Positions 7,776-15,460 of a DNA stretch of 57,327 nt are shown here, piece after piece. How positions within the stretch are numbered: the stretch's first letter is position 1; each line of letters opens with the position of its first letter. This DNA is from DATGSL01 sp964645585. Its GTDB lineage: Bacteria > Verrucomicrobiota > Verrucomicrobiia > Opitutales > T3Sed10-336. The stretch spans positions 1-57,327 of the forward strand of contig CAZYAN010000028.1 in the NCBI GenBank assembly GCA_964645585.1, read 5' to 3'. The position numbers were made by a program, and so were the translations under genes. Under the pieces are notes generated by a model. It was not told the DNA's origin and did not search any database. It worked only from the letters and a program-made list of their open reading frames with translations.

Positions 7776-9182
7776 ATGTTCACAAAACTGAGAATTCAGA
7801 ACTTTAAGTCCTGGGAGGATACCGGGGAGATCCGGATGGCGCCGCTGACGCTGTTTTTCGGGGCGAACAGCTCGGGCAAGTCGAGTCTGGGCCAGTTTTT
7901 GATAATGCTCCGTCAGACGATCGAGTCGCAGGATCGGCGAAGGATCTTTCATCCGGGCTCCGAGCACACGGCGGTCGAATTGGGTTCGTTTTCCGAAATG
8001 GTCTTCCGCCGGGAGGCGGATCGGTCGATCCGGTTTGCCTACCAGTGGAAGCCGGCGAAGCCGCTGGAGTTCGCCGATCCGGTGCAGGGGAAGGACTATG
8101 CGGCGGATTCGGTGGCTTTTTCCGCGGAGACCGGGCCGTTGGACAAGGCGGTTCCCGCGCCGGTTGTGAAGCGCTTTCAGTATCGGCTGTTCCGGGAAAA
8201 TCGCGAAGCCTTGGCGATCGGGATGGAACTGGCGGGCGCGGATGAGTCGGGTTACAACGTATTCGCTTCCGGCTACGAACTTGTGGCCAGTCGCGGCGGG
8301 AGTGTGCGGCCCGAATCGGCGGTTCGTTTTTATGGCTTTCCCGACGAGGTTGTTGCCGGTTACCGGAATGCCGATTTCGTGCAGCGGCTCAACCTCGCGC
8401 ACGAGCGGCTTTTTCGGTCGATCCATTACCTAGGACCGCTCCGGACGAGGCCGAGGCGGCTCTATTCGTGGGCCGGGCATGCGCCGGAAGATGTCGGGCC
8501 TGCCGGGGAGAATACTATCGCCTGTCTGCTGGCCGGCGCCGGCCGCACGGTGAGCGCCGGTCCGGGAATGCCTGCGAAGCGTTTGCCGGAGTTCGTCGCC
8601 GCGAAACTGGTTGAGATGGAGCTGATCGACAAGTTTCAGGTGACGCCGATTGCGCCCGGGCGGCAGGAATATGAAGTGAAAGTCCGCGCGCGCGGCAGCG
8701 ACCAGTGGATCGATTTGCCGGATGTCGGGTTTGGTGTTTCCCAAGTGCTGCCGGTTCTCGTGCAATGTCTCTACGCGGAGCGTAACTCGATCGTCGTGCT
8801 GGAGCAGCCGGAAATCCATTTGCACCCGAAGGCTCAGTCGCTGCTGGCGGATGCGATGATTGACGTGATCAACAGCAGGGAGGATGGCGAGGACCGGAAT
8901 ATCCAGTTGATCATCGAGACGCACTCGGAGCATTTTCTCACTCGGCTTCAGCGCCGGATCGCGGAGAAAGGGCCCGAGAAGCGGGTGAGTCACGACCAGG
9001 TTTCCGCTTACTTCGCCGCCTGGGACGGTTCGCGGGCGCGGCTCGAGCCTTTGGAGATCGATTCGCTTGGCAACATCCGCAACTGGCCGGAAGATTTCTT
9101 TGGCGACACAATGGGCGACGTGGTGGCCCGGACGGAGGCGCAGGCGAAAAGGATCCGCGGCGGAGAGAGGGTGGATGATTGA
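7776..9182 (+). CDS. SMC/ABC-like ATPase with DUF3696-type features (defence-associated)
   Basis: A 468-residue ATPase. I chose ATG 7776 because MFTKLRIQNFKSW is the classic start of RecF/OLD-type ATPases and a G-rich ribosome site precedes it. Walker A GANSSGKSS is at residues 29-37. Near the C-terminus come a signature-like GFGVSQVLPVL, the Walker B IVVLEQPEIHLHP and the H-loop IETHSEHFL. Such ATPases act as sensors or regulators in many phage-defence systems. Its stop codon overlaps the start of a PIN nuclease gene, which in turn overlaps an RNA ligase gene. The ATPase family is certain; the partnership in one system is inferred from this coupling. Confidence 0.8.
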   Translation: MFTKLRIQNFKSWEDTGEIRMAPLTLFFGANSSGKSSLGQFLIMLRQTIESQDRRRIFHPGSEHTAVELGSFSEMVFRREADRSIRFAYQWKPAKPLEFADPVQGKDYAADSVAFSAETGPLDKAVPAPVVKRFQYRLFRENREALAIGMELAGADESGYNVFASGYELVASRGGSVRPESAVRFYGFPDEVVAGYRNADFVQRLNLAHERLFRSIHYLGPLRTRPRRLYSWAGHAPEDVGPAGENTIACLLAGAGRTVSAGPGMPAKRLPEFVAAKLVEMELIDKFQVTPIAPGRQEYEVKVRARGSDQWIDLPDVGFGVSQVLPVLVQCLYAERNSIVVLEQPEIHLHPKAQSLLADAMIDVINSREDGEDRNIQLIIETHSEHFLTRLQRRIAEKGPEKRVSHDQVSAYFAAWDGSRARLEPLEIDSLGNIRNWPEDFFGDTMGDVVARTEAQAKRIRGGERVDD

Positions 9183-9705
9183 CCCGGCGAAACCGTGCGT
9201 GATCGACACCAACGTGCTCCTGGCGGCGAACAAGGACGCGGCGGAGCAGGTGAGTCCTGAATGCGCCGCGCGATGCGGTCAGGCGCTGAACGAGATCCGG
9301 AAGTCTGGCCATGTGCTGGTGGACGATCTCGGGCGGATGGTCGCGGAGTACCGGAAAAAGACGCTCCGGAAAAATGGACAGCGCGAGGCCGGCGATCTGT
9401 TTCTTCTCTGGCTGCTGCAGAACCTCTGGGTTGCCGAAAAATGTACCCGGATATCCCTTACACCGAAGCCGGGTGATGGAGAAAATTACGAGGAGTTTCC
9501 TGATCGCGACGGGTTGCGGGATTTTGACCGTTCGGACCGGGTATTCGTCGCCGTGGCAAACGCGCACCATCCAAAGGCTCGGATCTTGCAGGCTTGCGAT
9601 TCGGATTACTGGGAAGTTCGCGAGGAGCTTCTTGCCTGCGGAATTGAAGTCAGCTTTCTTTGCCCGGACGACATGGAACGGATTCGTGAGAGGCGCGGAT
9701 CATGA
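9175..9705 (+). CDS. PIN-like nuclease domain protein
   Basis: A 176-residue protein starting at ATG 9175, inside the last codons of the ATPase gene. The N-terminal CVIDTNVLL (Asp at residue 11) is the first acidic motif of PIN-fold RNases. Later acidic residues fit the remaining metal-site positions: a DRSDRVFVAVA segment near residues 120-130 and CDSDYW near residue 145. PIN proteins usually cut RNA. The 3' end overlaps the RNA ligase start in an ATGA junction. The coupling suggests the ATPase controls RNA cleavage that the ligase could reverse. A VapC-type toxin is less likely because there is no small antitoxin gene beside it. Confidence 0.7.
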   Translation: MIDPAKPCVIDTNVLLAANKDAAEQVSPECAARCGQALNEIRKSGHVLVDDLGRMVAEYRKKTLRKNGQREAGDLFLLWLLQNLWVAEKCTRISLTPKPGDGENYEEFPDRDGLRDFDRSDRVFVAVANAHHPKARILQACDSDYWEVREELLACGIEVSFLCPDDMERIRERRGS

Positions 9706-10412
9706 GTTTTTTCAAGTATCCAGCGACGCCGCATCTGGCGGTTTTGACGGACATGGACATCCGCGGCGACAAGGTCATGTCGGAGGCGGAGCGCGAAGCG
9801 TTTCTGGACGGCGAAGTGGTGATTGAGGAGAAAGTCGACGGAGCGAATCTCGGCATATCTTTTTCGCCGGACGGCGCGGTGCGGCTGCAGAACCGAGGGG
9901 AATATTTGCACGATCCGCTGGTCGGGCAATGGAAACCGCTGGCGGGCTGGCTGCGTCCCCGTCTGGATCTTCTTTTCGACCTGCTGGAGGACCGGCTGAT
10001 TCTGTTCGGCGAGTGGTGCTATGCCTGCCATTCGGTGGCGTACACGAAACTCCCGGACTGGTTTCTTGTGTTCGATGTTTGGGACAAGGCGGCCGGCCGA
10101 TTCTGGTCGACCCGGCGCCGCGATGCGCTTGCCCGCTCGGCCCGGCTTTCAACGGTGAAGCGAAAGGCGCAAGGGCGGTTTCGGCTGGAAGAGTTGAAGC
10201 GGTTTTTCTCGATGTCGGCCTACAGCGACGAGCGGGTGGAAGGAATCTATCTGCGCCGCGAGGATGACGAATGGCTGCACGATCGCGCCAAACTCGTTCG
10301 GCCGGCGTTCGTGCAGGCGGTGGAGCAGCACTGGACCCGGTCGGCGCTCCGTCCGAACCGGATTGCGGCTGTCGAGGAGCGGGACGCCCGTGATCCGGAA
10401 GGCGAGGTGTAG
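9702..10412 (+). CDS. RNA ligase family protein (nucleotidyltransferase superfamily)
   Basis: A 236-residue protein with the ordered motifs of ATP-dependent RNA ligases: motif I EEKVDGAN with the nucleotide-accepting Lys at residue 44, a motif IIIa-like ILFGEWCYA near residue 105, a motif IV-like ERVEGIYLR near residue 180, and a motif V-like RAKLVRP near residue 198. Ligases of this type seal RNA breaks, including those made by defence or toxin nucleases. It overlaps the PIN gene by four bases, strong evidence for joint translation. It could repair self-inflicted damage, or be an immunity or recovery factor; that role is inferred. Confidence 0.78.
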   Translation: MSFFKYPATPHLAVLTDMDIRGDKVMSEAEREAFLDGEVVIEEKVDGANLGISFSPDGAVRLQNRGEYLHDPLVGQWKPLAGWLRPRLDLLFDLLEDRLILFGEWCYACHSVAYTKLPDWFLVFDVWDKAAGRFWSTRRRDALARSARLSTVKRKAQGRFRLEELKRFFSMSAYSDERVEGIYLRREDDEWLHDRAKLVRPAFVQAVEQHWTRSALRPNRIAAVEERDARDPEGEV

Positions 10413-10517
10413 GTGCCGGAGCGAGACCCGGCTTTGCGGGTGGTTTTACTTCGGACCCCGTTTGGGTCAATTGGCTTGAAACGCGCCCGGCGGATGCGAT
10501 GCTCCGGTGAGCGCGAG

Positions 10518-11645
10518 ATGAGGTTGGATCGACACTTTGGATGGGGCGGGTTTGGGATGGCGGTTGCCAAGGTTGCGGCCGGCGTGGCGCTGGCGGTGAT
10601 CGGGCTTAGCGTTCAGGCTCAATCGGGGCCGGTGGCTTGCTGGACATTCGACGAGGATTTCCGGTCGACGGTTGGCGGGGCGGGCTTGGATGGGATTCCT
10701 TTCAACGGCGCGTCGATCGACGGTTCGCGATCGCGTTTTGGGGGAGGTTCTCTGCGGTTGCGCCGGTCGAGCCAGCAATATGTGCGGATTCCTCAATCTC
10801 CATTTACCCGGCAAAGTTATACCTGCGCGGCCTGGTATTTTCTGGATGTCGATGCGATCACGGGCGGCGATCGTTACATGGTTCTCGAAGCCTCCGATGG
10901 GACAACCTGGCCGGCGTCTTACGGGTTGCGGCGGACCGATGGCGTGCAGGCCGGCAACGTTCACACTCACGACGACGGCAATGTCGGCGTCACGCCGTCG
11001 ATAACATTTCCGTCGGGACCTCACCGCGCGTGGCGGCACATTGCGGTCACTTATGATGCGGAAACATGGCGGCTCGACATCTTTCTCGACGGCGCCCACG
11101 CGGGGATGCTGCTGTTGCGTGCCGATGCGACGCAACTTTCTCCGTCGACCTATCTGCATATCGGTTCGCATCGGGAGCCGACCGGCCGGAACTGGGAAGG
11201 CTGGATTGATGAAGTGGCGGTTTGGGATCGTGTGTTGAGTCACGCCGAGATCCGCCTTCTGCAGGAGCATCCGCCCGCGCAACTGGAGCGCCATGGATTG
11301 ACCGGGTATCAGAACTGGGTTGTCCGTCACGGGCTGCCGCTGAACCTCCGTGGCGCGGCGGCGGTGGTGAGCGGTGACGGATTGACCAACTTGGAGAAGT
11401 ATGCGTTTGGGCTCGATCCGTGGCGGCCTGCGAGGCGTGGCGAGCGGCCGGTCCTGCGGTTGGAGTACGGTGGTGCCGCGGAACGGCTGGTCCTCGACGT
11501 GCCGCGGAATCCCGATGCGATCGGGTTGGAGGTTATGGTGGAAGCGAGCGACGATCTGACGGACTGGATGCCGGTGGAATCGGCTGTTTTGGATGAGACT
11601 CCGGATCGGGTGCTGCTGGAAGTGAACAAAGAGGAGAAGCGATGA
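10518..11645 (+). CDS. Secreted LamG-like (concanavalin A-like) domain protein
   Basis: A 375-residue exported protein. I chose ATG 10518; a second ATG at 10557 would still keep the signal peptide, whose hydrophobic core is VAAGVALAVIGLSV before AQA-like cleavage residues. The LamG/laminin-G-like fold spans about residues 40-260, with typical segments RSRFGGGSLRL, WRHIAVTYD and GWIDEVAVWDRVLS. The C-terminal part (GDGLTNLEKYAFGLDP) resembles the linker seen before C-terminal sorting regions of Verrucomicrobiota proteins, though no anchor follows. It is translationally coupled to a phosphoesterase, suggesting a shared extracytoplasmic substrate. Confidence 0.7.
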   Translation: MRLDRHFGWGGFGMAVAKVAAGVALAVIGLSVQAQSGPVACWTFDEDFRSTVGGAGLDGIPFNGASIDGSRSRFGGGSLRLRRSSQQYVRIPQSPFTRQSYTCAAWYFLDVDAITGGDRYMVLEASDGTTWPASYGLRRTDGVQAGNVHTHDDGNVGVTPSITFPSGPHRAWRHIAVTYDAETWRLDIFLDGAHAGMLLLRADATQLSPSTYLHIGSHREPTGRNWEGWIDEVAVWDRVLSHAEIRLLQEHPPAQLERHGLTGYQNWVVRHGLPLNLRGAAAVVSGDGLTNLEKYAFGLDPWRPARRGERPVLRLEYGGAAERLVLDVPRNPDAIGLEVMVEASDDLTDWMPVESAVLDETPDRVLLEVNKEEKR

Positions 11646-12571
11646 TGGACCGGCGCGGTTTTCTGTGGAAGATGGCAACGGGCGCGGCGGGAGCACTGGT
11701 GGCGCCGGGGGCGGGCGCGGCGGCGGAACGCAAGTTTTACCGAGTGCGGATCGGTCTCCCGGAGGATGGAGCGGCGCGGCCGATTTCATTTGGCCTGGTG
11801 GCGGACACGCATTACGGCGATTTCGATGACACGCCCCGGCCGCGGTTCTTCCGTTCGTCGCTGCCGAATATGGGAGAGACGGCGGAGATGTTTGAACAGG
11901 AGAAGGTCGATTTCGCCGTTCACCTCGGGGATGTCATTCAGGAAAGCCGATCGCGCACGACCTCGCTTGCCTGGCTGGCGGCGATGGATGAACAATTCCG
12001 CAAATACACAGGTGAGCGCCACTACCTGATGGGGAATCATGATCTCGGGGACCTGAGCAAGGCGGATTTCATCGGGGCGACATCGGGAGCTTTCAAGGCA
12101 TCCAACTACTATTTCGATCACGGCGGATTCCGGTTCATCGTCATCGACGCGAACTACCGGGAGGATGAAGTTTCTTACGATCGCGGGAATTTTTCATGGG
12201 CGGATACGTACGTGCCGCAGCGTCAGGTCGTATGGATCTCACGCACGATCGACCGGGCGCGGGCGCTGGGATTGAAGGTGATTCTGTTTTCCCACCAGTG
12301 CTTTGACGATGTTTCGACCGATCATCGAATCGGGAATGCGGTCGAGCTGCGGACGATGTTCGGCTACAAGGGGAATGTGGTTGCGGTGTTCTACGGGCAT
12401 CGGCACGCGGGAGGGTATTACCAGTTCAACGGCGTCCATTACTTCGGGATCGTCGCGACCGTCAATGGTCCGGACCCGGCGGCGGCGATCGTGCGGATCA
12501 CCCCGGACGGTGTGCTTACCGTGGAAGGACGTGGAGAACGCCAGCCGGACTGGGGGCCGATATCGTTTTAA
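11642..12571 (+). CDS. Tat-exported calcineurin-like metallophosphoesterase
   Basis: A 309-residue protein starting with a Tat-type signal (MMDRRGFLWKMATGAAGAL), so it should fold in the cytoplasm and be exported. The metallophosphoesterase motifs appear in order: ADTHYGD, HLGDV, MGNHD, a single His in LFSHQ and YGHRHA. These ligate a dinuclear metal centre that cleaves phosphomonoesters or diesters. The start overlaps the stop of the LamG gene by four bases. Convergent with the minus-strand PLP enzyme gene downstream. The substrate cannot be told from the sequence. Confidence 0.8.
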   Translation: MMDRRGFLWKMATGAAGALVAPGAGAAAERKFYRVRIGLPEDGAARPISFGLVADTHYGDFDDTPRPRFFRSSLPNMGETAEMFEQEKVDFAVHLGDVIQESRSRTTSLAWLAAMDEQFRKYTGERHYLMGNHDLGDLSKADFIGATSGAFKASNYYFDHGGFRFIVIDANYREDEVSYDRGNFSWADTYVPQRQVVWISRTIDRARALGLKVILFSHQCFDDVSTDHRIGNAVELRTMFGYKGNVVAVFYGHRHAGGYYQFNGVHYFGIVATVNGPDPAAAIVRITPDGVLTVEGRGERQPDWGPISF

Positions 12572-12596
12572 AGAAGGCGCGGACATGCGATCCCTC

Positions 12597-12705
12597 CGCG
12601 GCTGAGAGCCGCGGTAAGAGTGTGCGCTTCCGCGCATCAGCCGGGCAGGAGGATTCGTTGCGTCTTGGGTGCTGGAGGGGCTGAAGACCTCACTCTTACC
12701 GGCCA
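12597..12705. repeat. Structured intergenic element (REP-like) at a convergent gene end
   Basis: Between the two convergent stops lies an element with nested pairing. CCGCGGCT pairs with AGCCGCGG across a GAG loop; TGCGC pairs with GCGCA around TTCC; and CGGTAAGAGTG (12612-12622) is a perfect inverted repeat of CACTCTTACCG (12691-12701), closing the whole element. Related sequence occurs near 49172-49225 in inverted orientation (GTAAGA, GCGCTTC, then GAGGGGCTGAA in the same order). It may double as a two-way terminator. Confidence 0.45.
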
Positions 12706-12706
12706 T

Positions 12707-13792
12707 TTATGTTACGCGGCCGCGGGCGTCGACGCGCCACTGGTCGATTACTTCGTTGCCGCGCGTGATGTTGACGGTGTCGGTCAGGTTGACGACCGGG
12801 CAGACGTGGGCGGGGATGAAGGAAATAGTCTCGCTGATCGTCACTGTGTCGACGTCCTTTCCCGTGAGATAACCGTGTTCCTCGTTGCAACGGGTGACGG
12901 CGAGATCGCGGCCGTCGGCGGCGAGGGCGGTGATGCCCGCGGCGGTCTTGTCGCTGCTGAACACCTTGCTGCCGGCATCGATCAGCGCCAGCCCGTCGCA
13001 CGGGCGGTCAACGACCTGCGCGTGGACGGTCAAGGCGACATCCTCCCAGCGGATGACCTTTGTTGTCACGGCTTGGGAAAGGTCGCCGAAAACGTACGCT
13101 CCTGGCCGCACCGCTTGGATGCCGGGGAGAGCGGCCATTCGCTCGGCGGTCACGCTGCAACCCGGCCAAAGCTGGAGTTCGGAATCGATGTCGTCGCGCA
13201 ATTTTACCATTCGGCGGTGCAGGTCGGCGACAAAACCGTCGACTTCTTCGGGCTTCAGCGAGTAGGCGTGGCCTTCGTGCGTGTAAAGGCCGAGAAGCTC
13301 CATATGAGTGGAGGTGGCGATGCGTTTCGCCAAGGCGAAGCCGGAGTCGAAGTCACGAAATCCCTCCCGACCCAAGCCGCTGTCGGCGGCGAGCATCACC
13401 GGGAGGCGAAGTCCTGTCGCAGCGATCAGTTCGTCGAGCGCTTCAAAATGGCGTTCGCTGGTGCAGGCGAGAACGAGGGTGTCGAGCTGCTCCGCCAGCC
13501 GCTGCACGCGCGGCGCCTTTTCTTTTCCGACGAGGGAGTGCGCCACGAAGATCCGTTTTACGCCCGACGGAAGCATCGCTTCGGCTTCGGAGAGTTTCGC
13601 ACAGGTCAGTCCGGCTGCGCCCGCCGCGAGCTGACGGCGTGCGACTTCGACCATTTTGTGGGTCTTGATATGCGGCCACAGCTCGACCCCGTGGCGGTCG
13701 CAGGCGCCCTGCATGCGGGTGATGTTTCGTTCGAGGCGGTCGAGATCGATGACAATGCTGGGTGTGGAGGGCGTATCGGTGTTATCGGACAT
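12707..13792 (-). CDS. D-threonine aldolase / D-serine dehydratase-like PLP enzyme (alanine racemase fold)
   Basis: A 361-residue fold-type III PLP enzyme. The N-terminal HIKTHK (Lys 43 as the likely Schiff-base lysine) and the C-terminal metal-site pattern with EEHGYL and PAHVCPVVN (His and Cys ligands) are the signature of the D-threonine aldolase/DSD1 family. Members cleave D-threonine-type beta-hydroxy amino acids or dehydrate D-serine. It is the last gene of a minus-strand catabolic run that includes an HpcH/HpaI aldolase, an SDR and two Gfo/Idh oxidoreductases. The SDR stop lies 78 bases upstream of its start, with a heptamer tandem repeat in between. Confidence 0.8.
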   Translation of the reverse strand: MSDNTDTPSTPSIVIDLDRLERNITRMQGACDRHGVELWPHIKTHKMVEVARRQLAAGAAGLTCAKLSEAEAMLPSGVKRIFVAHSLVGKEKAPRVQRLAEQLDTLVLACTSERHFEALDELIAATGLRLPVMLAADSGLGREGFRDFDSGFALAKRIATSTHMELLGLYTHEGHAYSLKPEEVDGFVADLHRRMVKLRDDIDSELQLWPGCSVTAERMAALPGIQAVRPGAYVFGDLSQAVTTKVIRWEDVALTVHAQVVDRPCDGLALIDAGSKVFSSDKTAAGITALAADGRDLAVTRCNEEHGYLTGKDVDTVTISETISFIPAHVCPVVNLTDTVNITRGNEVIDQWRVDARGRVT

Positions 13793-13811
13793 TTGCGGGG
13801 ATGGGGTGTTT

Positions 13812-13853
13812 GTTATTTGTTATCGGTTATCGGTTATCGGTTATTGGTTATTG
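13812..13853. repeat. Heptamer tandem repeat (GTTATCG units)
   Basis: Six adjacent 7-base units run from 13812 to 13853: GTTATTT, three exact GTTATCG copies, then two GTTATTG copies. The tract sits 20 bases upstream of the start of the D-threonine-aldolase-like gene on the minus strand, where a change in copy number could alter its expression. Confidence 0.8.
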
Positions 13854-13870
13854 GGTTGTTGAGGTGGATT

Positions 13871-14650
13871 TTATTTCGCGGTGTAGCCGCCGTCGACGGG
13901 GATGTTGGCGCCGGTGATGTAGGCGGAGGCGTCTGAGAGGAGGAAGACGACCGCGCCGGCGAGATCGTCATCGTTTGCCATGCGACCGAGCATGGTTTGT
14001 TTTTCGTAGCGTTCGAGGAATTTCGGATCTTGGTGGTTAAAGTATCCGCCGGGCGAAAGGCAATTGACGCGGACCGCGCGGCGGCCGTAGTAGGAGGCGA
14101 AATAGCGGGTGAGCTGGAGCATGCCGCCCTTGTTGAAAAAGTAGTCGGGAGACGCGCTCATATTTGTCCCTTCGTAGAGGGACGGGTTGGGGCCGACGAC
14201 CCCCATGATGGAGCCGATATTGACGATGCTGCCGCGTCCCTGGCCGCACATGATCTCGCCGCATGCGCGGGTGATGGTGAGGAGGCCGGTGGCATTGGCG
14301 CGCAGTGATTCCTCCCACTGTTCGACCGGGGCGGCAAGTCCGCCTTTGGCGACGCGGAGGTAGGCGTTGTTCACGAGCCCGTCGATCCGTCCGAAACGGC
14401 GATGGACGCGTGCCACCAGGTCTTGGATCGATTGCTGGGAGGAGAGATCAAGTGCCTCGGCGGTCACACGGTTTCCCCTCGCGCGCTCCTCCTCGGCAAC
14501 CGGCTCGAGCTTCTCGAGATTGCGGGAGGCGATGACGAGTTCAGCGCCGGTTTCCGCGAGGCGGGCGGTGAGCCCGCGGCCATAGAGGCCCGCGCCGCCG
14601 GTGAGGATGATCACGTTGTCTTTGAGGCTGAATGAATCGAGGAAGCTCAT
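13871..14650 (-). CDS. Short-chain dehydrogenase/reductase
   Basis: A 259-residue classical SDR; ATG 14650 is preferred over a GTG nine bases upstream. The cofactor motif is TGGAGLYGRG near residue 17, followed by LVNNAY, the catalytic Ser in VNIGSIMG, and a YFFNKGG segment that supplies the Tyr and Lys of the YxxxK motif. The C-terminus has the typical ITGANIPVDGG ending. It follows the HpcH/HpaI aldolase gene with about 10 bases between them. In this setting it probably oxidises or reduces a hydroxy or keto group of a sugar acid or similar intermediate; the substrate is not identifiable. Confidence 0.8.
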   Translation of the reverse strand: MSFLDSFSLKDNVIILTGGAGLYGRGLTARLAETGAELVIASRNLEKLEPVAEEERARGNRVTAEALDLSSQQSIQDLVARVHRRFGRIDGLVNNAYLRVAKGGLAAPVEQWEESLRANATGLLTITRACGEIMCGQGRGSIVNIGSIMGVVGPNPSLYEGTNMSASPDYFFNKGGMLQLTRYFASYYGRRAVRVNCLSPGGYFNHQDPKFLERYEKQTMLGRMANDDDLAGAVVFLLSDASAYITGANIPVDGGYTAK

Positions 14651-14659
14651 ACCGGTCAC

Positions 14660-15460
14660 TCAGACGATAGCGGTCGGCTGCTTGGCGCTGGCGGCGACGA
14701 AATCGGCGAGGGCGTTCTTGCAGAAATGGGTTAAACCGACGACATCGGCGCCGAGGTTGAAGAAGCGGTAGCCCTCCTTTTCGAGCATCTCACGCGATCC
14801 CATCAGGCCGGCGGACATGGCAAATTTTCCGTGACGCCGGGCGGCCGCGCCCACGCGCTGGCGGGCTTCGACGACCTCCGGATCGTGGATGTTTCCCGCT
14901 TTGCCAATCAGGTGGCTGAAGTCGCCCGGGCCGAAGAGCAGGATGTCGTAGCCCGGCACTTGGGCGATCTCGTCGACATTGGCGACGGCTTCGGGAGATT
15001 CGATCTGGAGGATGATCAGCCGTTCGGAGTTGCTGTGTTCGATGTAGTCGTCGATGCCGACCCGGCAAAACCGCGCGTCGGCGTTTCCGCCGTCGATCGC
15101 TCGCTTTCCGAGCGGGTGAAAGCGTGTCCACTCGACGACCTGTCTCGCTTCGTCGGCGGAGGTGACGTGAGGGACCATGATTCCGGTCGCGTCGGCCTCG
15201 AACGGCTTGACGTAGCCACTGTAGCTGCCCCGTTCGACCCGAACGATCGTATCCATGTCATGGAGTTTCGCGGCGCGGATCTGGTTTTCGAGATTCAGCC
15301 AGTCATTGGGCACGTGCTCATTGCAGAGCCAGACGGCGTCGACACCCGCCATTCCGCAGATCTCGATGACGCGCGGATCGGAAAGGTTGATCTTCAATGA
15401 GGAAGCCGACTCGCCGTTGCGGAGCGCCTTCAGGACTCGACTGTGTCTGAGTGTTTTCAT
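14660..15460 (-). CDS. HpcH/HpaI-type (class II pyruvate) aldolase
   Basis: A 266-residue protein; ATG 15460 was chosen because the conserved domain begins at once and this start overlaps the upstream oxidoreductase stop by four bases (ATGA). It has the family's TIM-barrel elements: AGVDAVWLCNEH, a phosphate or carboxylate-binding Arg in VRVERG, and metal ligands in LQIESPEAV (Glu) and LFGPGDFSHL (Asp). These aldolases cleave 2-keto-3-deoxy sugar acids or hydroxy-oxo acids to pyruvate and an aldehyde. A longer upstream extension of the frame exists but is not protein-like. Confidence 0.82.
   Translation of the reverse strand: MKTLRHSRVLKALRNGESASSLKINLSDPRVIEICGMAGVDAVWLCNEHVPNDWLNLENQIRAAKLHDMDTIVRVERGSYSGYVKPFEADATGIMVPHVTSADEARQVVEWTRFHPLGKRAIDGGNADARFCRVGIDDYIEHSNSERLIILQIESPEAVANVDEIAQVPGYDILLFGPGDFSHLIGKAGNIHDPEVVEARQRVGAAARRHGKFAMSAGLMGSREMLEKEGYRFFNLGADVVGLTHFCKNALADFVAASAKQPTAIV

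Noticed and set aside
10413..10517. A longer start for the LamG protein at GTG 10413.
   Set aside because: The added residues have no signal-peptide character; the signal peptide begins after ATG 10518.
13812..13853. A CRISPR array at the heptamer repeat.
   Set aside because: Units are seven bases and contiguous, without spacers.
12620..13936. A 438-codon plus-strand frame opposite the D-threonine-aldolase-like gene.
   Set aside because: The minus strand has complete PLP-enzyme motifs; the plus frame has none.
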